A stretch of DNA of 64,000 nt from Pohlia nutans (taxonomy: Eukaryota > Streptophyta > Bryopsida > Bryales > Mniaceae), in the NCBI GenBank assembly GCA_022496805.1, contig CM040092.1:15828113-15892112 (forward strand), written 5' to 3'. Positions 12,300 through 24,000 of the stretch are shown here, piece after piece; position 1 is the first letter of the stretch; each line of letters begins with the position of its first letter. The position numbers and the translations under genes were made by a program. The notes below the pieces were generated by a model that was not told where the DNA came from, ran no database searches, and worked only from the letters and a program-made list of their open reading frames with translations.

Positions 12300-13731
12300 T
12301 CTCGCCTGACTGATTTCTGCACACCGCTTTTACTTTCTACTTGGAACTTCTTCCTCCAGGCTTCAGATCATTGCTACATCGATCTGCACTCTCACTGTAC
12401 ATCCCGCTCTCGATCTCAAGCACAATCCATGTATCGAGCTAGCTGACAGGATTCACAATATGCATTGTTTGCATTTCTCCGCCGCGCTCTCTTTTCTGTG
12501 AGGAGCCTCAAGTAAGCAATCGCGCTACTTTTTTCTTTCGCCTACTCGCTGGTGCCCATATATTACTTCTATGTGCAAGTTAAGAGCAATATTCTGGCTC
12601 CGTTGTGAGAGGACAGTTAATTAATCATCCCGAGATTGTTTTGTAGTGCGATGGTTCGCCTTTTCGATCTGCTTTCAAGCTTGATCGCCATTGCTGAAAC
12701 TTCTTTTCATGATCGATTGCACGAATAGTATATATATACTACTTGTCATTGATAATATGTTCCTGCTGTGGTTTTCCAGGTTGCTGCCTCAAGCTAGATC
12801 GTCTTCTGAAATTACGGTACTCCCAACTCTTTGAGCATTCGGCGATGATTTTCCGTTCGGAAACTTGGTTTTTATCGCACTATCAGAGTTCTTTCTTTAC
12901 AAGTGAATGTATTACTTCAGTAGTATCCTGAACTCCAGTATAATATTAATGCTGCATTCCCATTGCAAAGCGTTAATAATATCATTGGAAATGAAGCGGT
13001 CTGGTAACGTACAGTACTTTTGGAAGGAGAGTTTTGAGCTTAAAAAATCTGATCACTAATCAGCCATAACCAGGTGTGGCTGTGATTATTCACTTGCGTA
13101 ACGCCATAGCTGCATTGTCCTTCTCTTGTTCTATGTTCTGGTTAGGTCTACTAATACTAGAGAGTACTGAAAAATAATTGCATGCAGGTAGAAAGGAGTA
13201 TTGATCAAAGAGTTGGATTGATCAACTTAGACTTGCTTTGGAACCACGGCCTGCAAAATTAGTACAGTCACATACATGAGCTTGGAGATCTCATAAAGTC
13301 GAAGCACGCCTTCATTGATAATATATTGATTAAGGCCCACTCAGCATTGGTATTTTTGCAGCTTCAACATTACAAATTATAAGTACAACTTGGATTTTCA
13401 ACTCTTTGCTAATAGGCATGAGATATTGGTCATTAGTGCAAAACCCCTGTTGAAACAACATCCCAATGTTTATTTTTTCAATAGCATGTTTCACGATCAG
13501 GAGACTCATTCCAGCTTTGAATTAATCGAGTCTTGAAAAGTGTACATATATAATATACTTCCAACGCCGTAAGGACCTAGAGTCCCAAATTGGATTTTTC
13601 TTTTTTTCAGTGTCATATGGGGACTTTTTCTTTTGTTCATTTTTTGACCAACACATGCAATATTCTTCACTGATGCAGAATTTGTCCTATATGATCAATT
13701 TTGAAGCCTTGGTTTAAAATCATCATCAGCC
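12300..13731 (+). promoter_or_regulatory. Possible promoter, 5'UTR and leader intron of the lipase gene
   Basis: Positions about 12300-12510 are pyrimidine-rich and GC-richer, and end at a good donor (CTCAA|GTAAGC near 12510). An acceptor-like CATCAG lies immediately before the lipase ATG (13729/13732). This would fit a non-coding first exon and a leader intron of about 1.2 kb. It is an inference from splice consensus only. Confidence 0.3.
13571..13729 (+). repeat. Degenerate TTAA-family fragment abutting the lipase start codon
   Basis: The order GGACCTAGAGTCCCAAAT, CTTTTTCTTTTGTTC, ACACATGCAATATTCTTCAC, ATATGATCAATTTTG, TTTAAAATCAT parallels the interior of the 212-bp element at 37722-37933 and of 50400-50653. 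The right terminus has merged into the lipase leader. Confidence 0.55.
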
Positions 13732-16700
13732 ATGATGAAGAAGAGAATGGTGATGGCAGTTGTGGGAGTGGCATTTTGTTTCTTCCTCCTCATGGTAGGA
13801 ACATATGCACAAGTGGCCACGCCGTTGCCGAGCACAGGGTTTTGTGAGGCTTTTGTGAGTCCAGTCAATTATAAGTGTACTGAAGAAATGGTAAGCATGA
13901 AATCAATCTGTTTTTTCATAATCTGTTGAATCGTTTGAAGTTGCTTAATGGGGAATGTCCTGATATGGGTACCACTTTTATGCGTCTCACATATATAGTG
14001 TGACTTATATTTAACTCATTTTATGTGTGTTAGAAATTCCATCTTTTAACACCACGTATATAGTTGCAGCCATGGTGCCTATAACACCCTCTAGTTTTGT
14101 AATTTTCCAATCTTTTTTTCTTACCAAAAAGATATTTCTCAAAAATCACACTATTTTTGGAGGGGGTACCCACATTAGGCCATCACCCTAATAATATTAT
14201 TTTCTTATCCCTCCCAAGATTACCATTATTAAGAATTTGAACATTGGGCCAAATTTTCAGGTCCAGACTGAAGACGGGTATTTGCTTGCCGTCCAAAGGA
14301 TATCTACAGCTAATCCTCCCTCCATAGCCAGAGGCCCTGCGTTTCTCTACCACGGTATTATGGAGGTAAAATACTTCACCAAAAGGGTCTTAAGTTTTTA
14401 TACCCAAAAGTGGTCACTTCCTTACGGGAGTTGAAATAAATCATTTATTTAGGAAGGTGACAAAAATATACTAATAGAAAGAAGCTAGAAATCTTTTGCT
14501 ACATTTATGCATGATTGAAAGTTACTATTAGCTTCTAAAATGGACTTTCTATTTTTTACTTACATATGTAGGGGCCAAAAGACATTGTGATATTTTCTCG
14601 GGGAGGTCACTCTTTGTATCTTTTGAGTATCACGTGTGAACAAAGGGTATTTAAAAGTACCCTTAAAAATTAAAATAATTCTTACTATAATTAATAATAT
14701 TTTGAAAATATTCTCAGTTTAATTCTTGTAATTAATTGTGAGCATCCTATATTAATGTAAATCATTTATAAAATTTATTTTCAAAGATTTATTTGGACCC
14801 TATCTTTGTTCGCACGTTGTTACGTAATATTCGGTAGTGGCCTCCCTGAGGATGTTTTCACAAATACTTGTGTTAGAATATGTTGTATGGATGTAACTTG
14901 TGTTACTATTTATGCATAATCTTCTAAGGAATTCTACTATTAAGAAGTTTTTAGTAGGTGTTCATTATGTATTTAAGTACTTTCAAATGACCATATTTAT
15001 GATAATAATAATAATAATCATAATGCTACTCCAAAGACCATTGTAAATAAAGAGATAGTTCATCCATCCATGCCTTGAAGGCATGGATAGTGAAGTCTAC
15101 CCTTGCTAGACTCTATGACTCATATGACCGCAAGTTTTGAAGATTAGCATACAATTGAATGATTTTTTTGCTTTTCCATTTTATTTTGAATTTATGAGTG
15201 GATGTGAATCAAGGGTGGAGAAACATGGGTGCTAAATACAAATGAAGATTCATTGGCTCTCATGATGGCCGATTCCGGATATGATGTGTGGATTGGGAAT
15301 ACTCGGTCTTCAAATTATACTTTTGGCCACCTCACATATACCCGAAAAGACAAGGTTAATACTCTACACTCTAGTATATAACTCAATGTTCATTTCATGT
15401 ACCATTCACCTCTTTTTTTTTGAGTGTGTATGTTATGCATTCTTGTTTGGTTTTTGATTGCAGATTCGATAATGGTGTATGGTACTGAAAAAAATACTGA
15501 ATTTGTTCGCTAATTTTGGTTCTACAGAAATTTTGGGATTGGTCTTGGGATAATCTTGTGAAAACAGATTTGCCTACCATGTTGCAACATGTTTATGACA
15601 GATCCCAACAAAAACAAATCTATTATGTTGGCTACTCTCAGGTGTGTTTTATCATTATTATTATTATTATTAGTATTATTTTTAGCGTTTTTAATAGGTC
15701 ATATGTGGAGTTCTTTATGTTCAAACTCATTTTTGACGAAAACATGCAATGTTCTTCACTGATAGAAAATTGGGTCCCATGTGAATTATATTTTTCTTAA
15801 AATCATGAATCCTTGGTGGATAATGAAAAAGAAAAAGAAATTCTTGTTTATTTCTACCATATTTTTTACTTGGATAGTTTTGTTTTTGTCAGCTTCTAGG
15901 TGAAAGTTTTAACATACTCAAATATTTGTGCACATTGTCAGGGAACAATGACGGCATTAGCGTCATTTTCAGAGGGAAATACTGTGAATCTTGTATCAAA
16001 AGCTGCATTGTTGAGTCCTATTGCCTCTTTGGGACACATAACCTCTTCTATTGCCTCCGCGGCTTCGTATTTATTTGTGGATGAGGTAATTTATCTCCTT
16101 CAACATATTCATCATTTCAATAGCACAATGTATGCCCTATTGTTTGGACTTCAATTCAATGAAGATCATTTTTTCATAATATTATGTCGGTGCTCTATGT
16201 GTGCAGATTCTATTGCTTTCAGGTGTGGCAGAATTCAATGCTTACAGGTAAAATAAATTTAGACTGCTATTTTGACTTTTTACACGTAACGCTAACCTGA
16301 AGAATAAATAGTTTATCTGGGGGTAGTTCGTCTATCTATTCCTCAAGAACATGAGACTTTCACTAGTAGAAAAGGTGGCATTGCCGAGGGAAATGCCCAA
16401 GCAAGTAGTGCCCAATTCCACGCATGCATAGTGATTTTGCCTGGGCATCTCCCTGGGGAGCGCCACCTTTTCTACTAGTGTTTAACATGCATTGACAATG
16501 ACTTCGATTATATTATGTCCAGGGTTTTCATGTCTGATACTTTTTTCAAACTCGACATCAGCTGTCTAATTAGACTAGTGTCAAATGTGGATGAAATATT
16601 CCCGAATAATAAAAGAATTCTGGGTATATTCTACTAGATGTTTTCAACATCGTGTTTGACACTGGTTAAGTCTTGTAGTGTTCAAACTAATCCAATGATT

Positions 16701-18774
16701 CAAACTCTAGGTCATAATTATGAAAATATCTAAAAACTTTAATTGTAAAGTACGCCAAAACTGAATTTTGGCCCTTAAAAAGTGCACAGTTGACTGCACT
16801 TTCCTTTAATGTGGTGTTAGAACTATTTTTCTTCCACATTTCTATGCATGATTTCATACAGAAATGAATGTTGTGGTCTTCTGCTTGTTGGTTGGAATGA
16901 GCAGTGATGCAGGACAGAAGTTTATGGATATCACATGCACGTCATCGGAAGTTGATTGTCGACATGAATTTATGAGTCAAATTACAGGTATTTAAAACTT
17001 TCCTACACTATTCTGATATTTAGTCTTGATCACCTTTTTAGGGTTTTAGGGTTTTAGGGTTTAAGGTTTAAATACTTAGTATTGATACAACAATTAGTAC
17101 AGGTATTTTAAACTTTACTTACCCTATTGAAAAACTTATAGATTACATTTTTCATGAATTTTTGTTTACGTATCTGCAAGTGTCTATTGGTGATTGACAT
17201 TTAGTGTTGGTAACATTAGTAGGATTGTGAACGTTTACTGTTAATGCTTTGTAATTAGCGTTGCCAATACTAAATTATCAGTTATAGTGTAATAGATAAA
17301 AAATTAGTTACCTAAGGATTCCATGCTATCTCTTTCTTAAAATTTCAAGCTGTGAATGATTCTTCATTGGCGATTTCTTATCCAGGTACTAATTGTTGCT
17401 TCAACGCGTCACGGAAATCTTTCTATGACAAATATGCAATGCAATCTACATCAATGCGGAATCTGGCGCAAATGGCTCAAAGTGAGTATTCTTTTTCATA
17501 TTTCATATTAATGATGTAGTGCATTGCAATCATCTCAATTTATTTCTTAGTATGCAATATTTGAACAAAATGATAAGAGGTAAAACGGTATTGAAAGTGG
17601 CCAAAAAAATTTGTTAGTAGTTGTAAGTTTATAACACATTAACCCCTAAATGTCCTCACCCCTCTCCAGATTTGGAGAATTTAAAAGATGTCTTGTAAAA
17701 TGTAACTAAGAGGGATTTTTTGAACTTGATATATGGATAAAAGTTGTACATTATGAATTTTTGATTCTATCCATATTGTTAGATCTATAATTGTTGTCAC
17801 CAATATTTTTGTATAAAAATTGAAACTAAAAATTGAAAATTCTTTTGTAATTTGATTACAAATAAGATATTGACAATCTGCAGATTAAATTTGTTGTGAT
17901 TGGTTGAAATGTAACCAACTGGACGACGTATTAGATGTTTGACGGCATTTGTCTAATTAGACAAGTGTCAAATATGTTACACAATTTGAATGAGATATTC
18001 CCAAATATTCAAGAATATTCCATGTATATTCAAAGAATATGCTTGTTTAACAAATGGGGAGGTATACTAGACGTCTTCTTTGTCTAGTGGTTCAGTAAGA
18101 CAATCCTAGCTAGCCAATTTTTTAAAGTTTTTTTGTTGGTAGAGCAACACACACCTTGGAATGTAGTTAGGTAAGGATAAAAGGATAGAATCATCCATAA
18201 AATTATCTATTATAAGGTACTTTCATCCAAATAGTGGCAATTATAATATGATTTTGAGAAGACTTTGACGATTTCATCCACTTTTTTGCCCATTTTTTCT
18301 AGTGTAGAAGTAGCCACTTCCAAGATCTGATAAGATTTTGGCGAAAAAACAATTTGTCTGCCGCTAGCAATCATCAACCTCCTTATCATGCAAGTTTATA
18401 AATAAAAAATTCTTAAAATGTAAAATTGGTGTGCACTTTTAACGGAAGTGGTGTTCCATGTGAGTTGTGCAGTGGTACGTTCGGGAAGATTCAGTATGTA
18501 TGACCATGGCTTTTGGAACAACATCAAGAAATATAATTCCCTGTTTCCACCCGAGTACGATGTTTCGGCTATTCCTGCAACACTGCCCATTTTGCTAGCA
18601 CATGGTGGCAAAGACGCCCTGGCGGACACCGCCGACGTCGCCGATTTGATCAAGAATTTGCAAGGAGCTCCTCAAGTTATTTACCTCCCACTGTATGCAC
18701 ATGCCGACTTTGTGATGGGAACCAATGCAAGCGTAGATGTCTACACTCCCGTGATTACTTTCTTTCAAGCATAG
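13732..18774 (+). CDS. Secreted acid lipase of the plant triacylglycerol lipase 2 / LIP1 type
   Basis: Nine exons: 13732-13890, 14261-14365, 15214-15354, 15528-15641, 15942-16085, 16207-16247, 16905-16987, 17386-17481, 18473-18774. Every junction is in phase with GT..AG borders and gives about 394 residues, the normal size for this alpha/beta-hydrolase family. Residues 1-27 form a hydrophobic signal peptide ending near TYAQ, so the enzyme is probably secreted or vacuolar. The HG motif with GGETW (about 84-93) forms the oxyanion region. The nucleophile elbow is G-Y-S-Q-G with Ser172, split by intron 4. The acid is Asp342 (GGKDALAD) and the base His371 (YAHADFV). TNCCFNAS (about 264-271) is a family signature. 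All catalytic residues are present, so it should hydrolyse acylglycerol or related esters. The exact substrate is unknown. Introns are full of MITEs. Confidence 0.92.
13951..14188 (+). mobile_element. MITE with GGCCTGATATGGGTACC ends, copy 1 (lipase intron 1)
   Basis: Begins GGGAATGTCCTGATATGGG and ends CCCACATTAGGCCATCACCC. Near-identical along its length to 21827-22056 in the strictosidine-synthase-like gene. About 238 bp, no coding capacity. Confidence 0.7.
14597..14850. mobile_element. MITE with CTCGGGGAGGTCACT ends (lipase intron 2)
   Basis: Terminal repeats CTCGGGGAGGTCACT and (reverse complement) CTCAGGGAGGCCACT. Flanks GATATTTT (14589-14596) and GATGTTTT (14851-14858) agree at 7 of 8 bases, suggesting an 8-bp hAT-like duplication. 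A relative lies at 54382-54656, and a decayed one within 47345-47625. Confidence 0.65.
15690..15815 (+). repeat. Fragment of the 37722-type TTAA element (lipase intron 4)
   Basis: Contains GTGGAGTTCTTTATGTTCAA, ACATGCAATGTTCTTCACTGA and AAATCATGAATCCTTGG in the same order as the 37722-37933 element. Termini are not preserved. Confidence 0.55.
16361..16480. mobile_element. CACTA-type MITE in lipase intron 6
   Basis: A 120-bp element with perfect outer inverted repeats CACTAGTAGAAAAGGTGGC and 3-bp target duplication TTT (16358-16360, 16481-16483). Both CACTA ends and 3-bp duplications mark the En/Spm superfamily. The whole sequence can fold into one hairpin. Confidence 0.85.
16530..16670. repeat. 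Dispersed AT-rich repeat (TGTCAAAT / GAATATTC type), copy 1
   Basis: Shares CTGTCTAATTAGAC, GTGTCAAAT, GGATGAAATATTCCCGA and a terminal CATCGTGTTTGACAC with 17926-18082 and 54690-54870. Probably a further small MITE; termini unclear. Confidence 0.45.
17037..17067 (+). repeat. Short telomere-like (TTTTAGGG)n run
   Basis: Three or more TTTTAGGG units in lipase intron 7. This is an interstitial microsatellite; it is too short to indicate a telomere. Confidence 0.7.
17639..17925 (+). mobile_element. Truncated TTAA element, 'AAATGCAACTAAGAGGG' family
   Basis: Left end TTAACCCCTAAATGTCC and the first half of the family interior (ATTTTTTGAACTTGATATATG, GTTGTACATTATGAATTTT, TTGACAATCTG). The right half is missing and the sequence passes into the 17926-18082 repeat. 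Confidence 0.65.
17926..18082. repeat. Dispersed AT-rich repeat (TGTCAAAT / GAATATTC type), copy 2
   Basis: Matches 54690-54870 closely (TTAGATGTTTGAC, TCTAATTAGACAAGTGTC, GAGATATTCCCAAATATTC, then TACTAGACGTCTTC). It interrupts the TTAA element to its left. Confidence 0.5.
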
Positions 18775-18810
18775 AAAGATATGAGGACAAATGAATGTAT
18801 TGCGATAGAT

Positions 18811-18925
18811 AAGAACTACGGTCCTCTTTTGAGGCTGACGTGAGTGAAGTGTCTGTTCGTCATGACAATGGGCTAGTGTTCACTGGACAAAGGGCTATTG
18901 GTGCAAGACTCCTCTCCTCATGAAT
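18811..18925 (-). repeat. LINE-tail-like module, copy 1
   Basis: Reverse-strand copy of the module seen behind the LINE at 52440-52612 (GTCCGGTGGGCACT ... GACACTT ... GCCGGCCTCGAAAGAGGAC). Diverged, and located just 3' of the lipase stop. Confidence 0.6.
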
Positions 18926-19551
18926 ATATTGACACTGAATTAGCCAAGGTTTTTTTTGCTCTATTTCTACAGTGAACTGCTCCATGATTGTTCCAAAAAC
19001 CTTGTGTTATATTAAATTGGTTGCTTGTGACTTCTAAAAATATGTTCCTACTTGGTGTTAGGAATGATCTAAGCAAAGTGAATGTAATCCAAAAGTGTAC
19101 CTAAATTCATTCCTAATATCCTCACTAAGTGACATGACATACCTTATGATAAGAGTGGTGTTTTTGGTAAAAAAGGTGTTAAAAATACATGAGTGAAAAC
19201 TAAGATGTACATTTATTAGAAAGATGTTGGATTGTTCAAATGTGAAGTGATGTGGGTTGGTTCAATTATGAGAGCATGCCCACTCTACCATTGAATTCTT
19301 TCATGAATCAGAAAAGTGGATAAAATTCAGTGTGCAATGGGCATCACCAAATCTAAATCCTCAAACAGTCGTTAGCCGCTATAACATGCTATGTAGTGCA
19401 TGTATTGAAGCTAACATTTAACTCTTCAGCAATGACATAGTCTAAACTTTGAAACACTATGAAATGTGTATACACAATTTGGCCAAAAGCTCTGATAGGA
19501 GAGAAAATTCTTGGAAACGATTGCAACTTTCCAATACTTTTTCTTTCCATG

Positions 19552-19773
19552 TAAGGTAGAGGGCTCCAAAACCAACAGGGTTCTAATTCCAAGAGAATCT
19601 AGGCACAATAATCATCCTAGAACCTAAATCTAGGTAGACCATAGATAGCTTATCATTTTGGTCAACATCCAATAAGAGCTCTATGATGTGTCTAGATTTG
19701 TGTTCTAAAATAAATGCATGGTCTAGATTCTCTTGGAATTAGAACCCTGTTGGTTTTGGAGCCCTCTACCTTA
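19552..19773. repeat. Perfect 51-bp inverted repeat with 120-bp spacer
   Basis: Positions 19552-19602 and 19723-19773 are exact reverse complements over 51 bases (outer bases TAAGGTAGAGGG / CCCTCTACCTTA). An RNA from either strand would fold into a long perfect stem, as in young miRNA or hairpin-siRNA loci. It could instead be a recent inverted duplication. No coding frame recognised. Confidence 0.8.
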
Positions 19774-20008
19774 TGAGAAACAAGCTTGTGTTTGATCCAT
19801 CCATCATGTCACGTAGGGAGCTGCTCAGCATTTTCCAAGGTCGTCTTGTATTTTATAGACTAAAAAATAAAAATAAAAATAAAAATAAAATAAAAAATAT
19901 ATATTCTCACCTACTTAACCTTTAAAAGGTTATTAAAAGAGAAAGGTATTTGAAACCAACCCGAAAATCATTAATTTTTGGGTTTTAAAAGCAATTAAAA
20001 TTAATGAA

Positions 20009-20582
20009 TTAACCCCTAACTACGTGAGCGTCCATTTTTTGGACAATGTACAGATTTCATCCATGTTTTCTCATCCGTCATGCAATTTTTGCAGTGTGGA
20101 CTTTTTACTCTAGATTCTATGGGAAGTTAACTTCATGAATGTGTGATCCGATTAGAAAGGGGATGATTTGTGACATTTTTATGTCTCATCTCATGTACTG
20201 ATTCACCCAAAATTTCAAAGATTTCAGTGTAAAAGTGCTTTTGAAAAAGTCAACTCATAAAATTAAGCAACCAAAAAATCTCCCAAAATCACTACACTTA
20301 GAGTATTACATTTCAACCAATCACAACAAATTTCATCTACAAATTGTCAATATTCTATCTGTAATTGAATTACAAAAGAATTTTGAATTTTGAGTTTCAA
20401 ATTTTATACAAAAATATTGGTGATAGCAATCATATATCTAACCCTATGTATACAATCAAAAATTCATAATGTACAACTTTTATTCATACATTAAGTTCAA
20501 AATATCCCTCGTAGTTGCATTTTATAATGCATCTTTGCAAATCTGCCGAATTTGGAGAGGGCTCTAGGCATTTAGGGATTAA
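20009..20582 (-). mobile_element. TTAA element, 'AAATGCAACTAAGAGGG' family, reverse orientation
   Basis: Bounded by TTAACCCCTAACTACG and TTTAGGGATTAA. The interior is the reverse complement of 26635-27210 and 41219-41784 (for example CATTTTATAATGCATCTTTGC near the right end). Confidence 0.75.
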
Positions 20583-20648
20583 GAGTCCCTTTGTTCAAGG
20601 TCCCTATACCAAGGCTCACAGAACAATGGAAATGAGAATGAGAACTAA

Positions 20649-21092
20649 GAGCATCCACACCCTTCTCCCTCAATTCACCCCTTGACCACTATAATCAGCA
20701 CGTTCAAAATTTGGTGTCACAAGCTATCGTCTCCACACCCTTGAACCACAATGTGTCCTACACAGTTGGTGAACCATTAAATCACAATCACTATACATGG
20801 GTAATCATTGTTGTTCATCAATCGAGGATACCGAGCGCTTCTTCAAATTAGCTATAGAAGGACGTATTGAAGTATTTTCCCTATTCCAATTGCCTTTGTC
20901 CGGTGGGCACTGGGTCATTGACATAATTACAAACAGACACTTTATTCACACCGGCCTTGCAAGAGGACCGTAGTATCTATCTACCTATCTGCTCATATTC
21001 CATGGCTCTCTCACCTGCTGCAGAATATGCAACATTAAATACAAGCACTTTTCATTGTCAATTGAGAATTCAATGGTAGGGTGCGGATGCTC
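20649..21092. mobile_element. Tourist/Harbinger-like MITE overlapping a stop codon, copy 1
   Basis: Ends GAGCATCCACACCCTT and (reverse complement) GAGCATCCGCACCCTA, flanked by TAA (20646-20648 and 21093-21095). A 3-bp TAA duplication fits PIF/Harbinger elements. A reverse-oriented relative lies at 26222-26560. A LINE-tail-like module is inserted inside at about 20892-20992. Its right end touches the stop codon of the strictosidine-synthase-like gene. Confidence 0.65.
20892..20992 (+). repeat. LINE-tail-like module, copy 2
   Basis: CCTTTGTCCGGTGGGCACTGGGTCATTGAC-type core (from 20892), then ACAGACACTTTATTCACACCGGCC and a TATCTATCTACC tail. Nested in the TAA-flanked MITE. Confidence 0.7.
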
Positions 21093-24000
21093 TAATTACC
21101 CCCTTTTAATGGGTAGACAACCAGCTGGGGCAAGAAAACGGAACCAAGGTAAAGTTTTCCATCATGCTCGGTGGCTTCACTAAAGCTTGCGTATTTGCCA
21201 GTTTGATCCTCCAGAGCCTCCTTCACTTGTCCGTACGGGTCGACTCGCATGACGACCCCCTTGGGCCTTGCCATGGCGGCCCGGATTCGGTTCTGCGGAA
21301 TGGGGAGGCTCACCAGAAGCGAGCGGAGCCATGGTCGTCGGTTCAAAAACTCCTGAGCCTTTGACCTTGACGATGCACCCAAGGCTACCCAGAAGTCCCC
21401 CGCCTCGTTGCACCGTACGTTGTCAACGAATGCCGGTAGCTGTGTAAACGTCTCGTGCGTCCTGGATTTCTCCCCCTTCAACCAATAACGCACCAATCTG
21501 CAATCACATATCAAGCACAAAAAAACATTGCTTGAAACATTATTATCTCAAATATTTTTAGCATGCCCACATAGGAGCCATGTCAGCACCAATTCTTCAT
21601 GTTCATTCTTGTCATGTAAATAATGATCGCCATACACAATAGATCGCGTATCATAAACCACCATCGAATGTGCATTCAAAAACCAAACAAGAATGCATAA
21701 CATACACACTCTAAAGCCTAAACCCTAACGTAGCCTACATACTACATGATTCATTCGACATGGTTTGGCACTTGATGCCACGTAACGTGACATTCTTGTT
21801 ACTTAAATGCCACGTAACGTAACAAGGGAATGGCCTGATATGAGTACCACTTTTACGCGTCTCACATAGTGTGACTTAGGTCTAACTCATGTATTGTGTG
21901 CTAGAAATTCCGTCTTTAACACCATGTATATAGTTGTAGCCATGGTGTCTATAACACCCTCTAATTTTTGTATTTTTCCAATATTTTTTTCTTACCAAAA
22001 AGATATTTCTCGAAAATTATACTATTTTGGAGGGGTACCCATATCAGGCCATCACCCAACAATAAAAAAAAAACAAGATACAACAAATCACCAATCAAAT
22101 AGTACAATTTCTTATTCAACTTGTTGCGTCGACTTGTACGTGTAATTTTTGTGAAGGTAAGTCAGCGATGAACCTGCCAGTAATCGTCTCGGCTACTACA
22201 ACAAAAGTGCCATCTTTGCTTGTGGCAAAGCCATTTGCAAAGGCCAAGTTGTTGATAAGTACGGTTATCTCCTTGGTATTTGGGTCGTACTTGATGAGCC
22301 TTCCAGTATTATCACCTTCTAAAACAAGTGGAATTACTTCACTGCCACAATCCATCCCAAAGATTAATTTTTTTAGTCAATCGAGTTATTTGTCAAATAG
22401 GATTACTTCAGGAGGTTGTTGACCCTGATAATAAAATGAAGGGGTAAGTCTAACCGAACTAATATGAATTAAAACATATCTATAATGCCATTCCTACTTT
22501 CATTGCACTGCCCAGTTTAAAGATAATAATCGGCCTTTTCCAACAAGGGCAGCAAATCCTCTTCTTTATGAAACACTCATGTGATGAAATACTGACATGT
22601 TATTTTGCAGGGTGAATATTCCCCATTCCCATGGTTTTCAACTACTGAATGTGTTTACTATTATTAGATAAAAGAAACCACTTGTGAATCTTGTCCCCAT
22701 TTTCAAGGGGAATTCAATGCACTAAAATACTTCAAATGTTTTATGAACAAGTTATGATTTTTTGAAGTTTTTCCATTAGAATTTCTCCTAAACCATAGGT
22801 AAATTGGTTTCGTTTCAACTAGTGTACATTTGCTTAACTTTAGGTTTAATTTTAGCCTACCCATGAGAATGGGGAAACGATCTTAGTACATGATGTGTCA
22901 CTTTTGATTTGGCAAATAGCCGTTAAACATCAAACTCAACCCCTTACACTTGGTTTTCTCAATTTTCAAACCACTTTGATCACGAATTGCTAATAATGAA
23001 GAAACATTTTTATGAATTTTCTTTTTCAGACATCGTCCATGACAAGAATAGTATGTACCCACATTTTTGGAATGTGAATTACTTTTATATTTTAGGATTA
23101 AAACCCAAAAGTACTCCTTTCTTTCTAAAGGACGTTTAAGCGGGATAGAAGAGAGGGCACTCACTTGAGAGGCCACTTTGTGGAGCTTTCAGTGAAATAC
23201 AAAATACCATCATCATCAAAATCAAGGTCATTTGTAAACGTCAAAGGCACGCCGTCTATGTGGCTAATCACAACCTCCGCCAGGCCACCTTGAGGCCCCA
23301 CTTTCATGATGCCAAAGTATGCATCAGCGATCCACAAGTCTCCTGTTTGCTTGTGGAACCTCAATCCCAAAGGACGCCCACAGATAGGCTCAAATGCAAA
23401 GTTGGGAGCCGCAGGGTTCTTAGGCATGCATACTTCCGACCTGCATGCATGCAACCCCATCAATCAAAATGCAAAAAATAAAAATAAAAATTCCACCCAG
23501 TTTTTCATGCTCAACTTACTTGGGATGTAAAAAATCAGTTCGTTTCTCTAACTGTATGTAAGATCTTTATGTACAAAACCACACAAGAAAAAAGCTACCT
23601 ATGACACACATTTCGTTAAAACTGGACCACATTTCATTGAAACTTGATTACCATACTGGAAAAGTGATGGGGAGTGTTGCCCTTCTCAATAAAGATAGGT
23701 CCCCAATTTTTCTACAGTACTCTTATTCCACTAAAAAATTTGGGGACCTATCTTTATTAATTGAGAAGGGCACCATTCCTATCACTTTTCCAGTCCGGTA
23801 GTCCAATTTTAATGAAATGTGTGTTCTATCCCAAGGTGGGACACTGTGCAAGTGTCCCATTGTGGTTAATGTCCTAGGTATCAACCAATTTAAGTACTTG
23901 GAACATTAACTACAATAAGACACTTGCACCATGAAAAGAAAGGCCCTTGCCACTCCTGTGGCTGAACAAGTTATTTTCATATAAGAAGGCACTCTACTTT

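Noticed and set aside
17037..17067. Telomere
   Set aside because: Only a few TTTTAGGG units inside an intron; an interstitial microsatellite.
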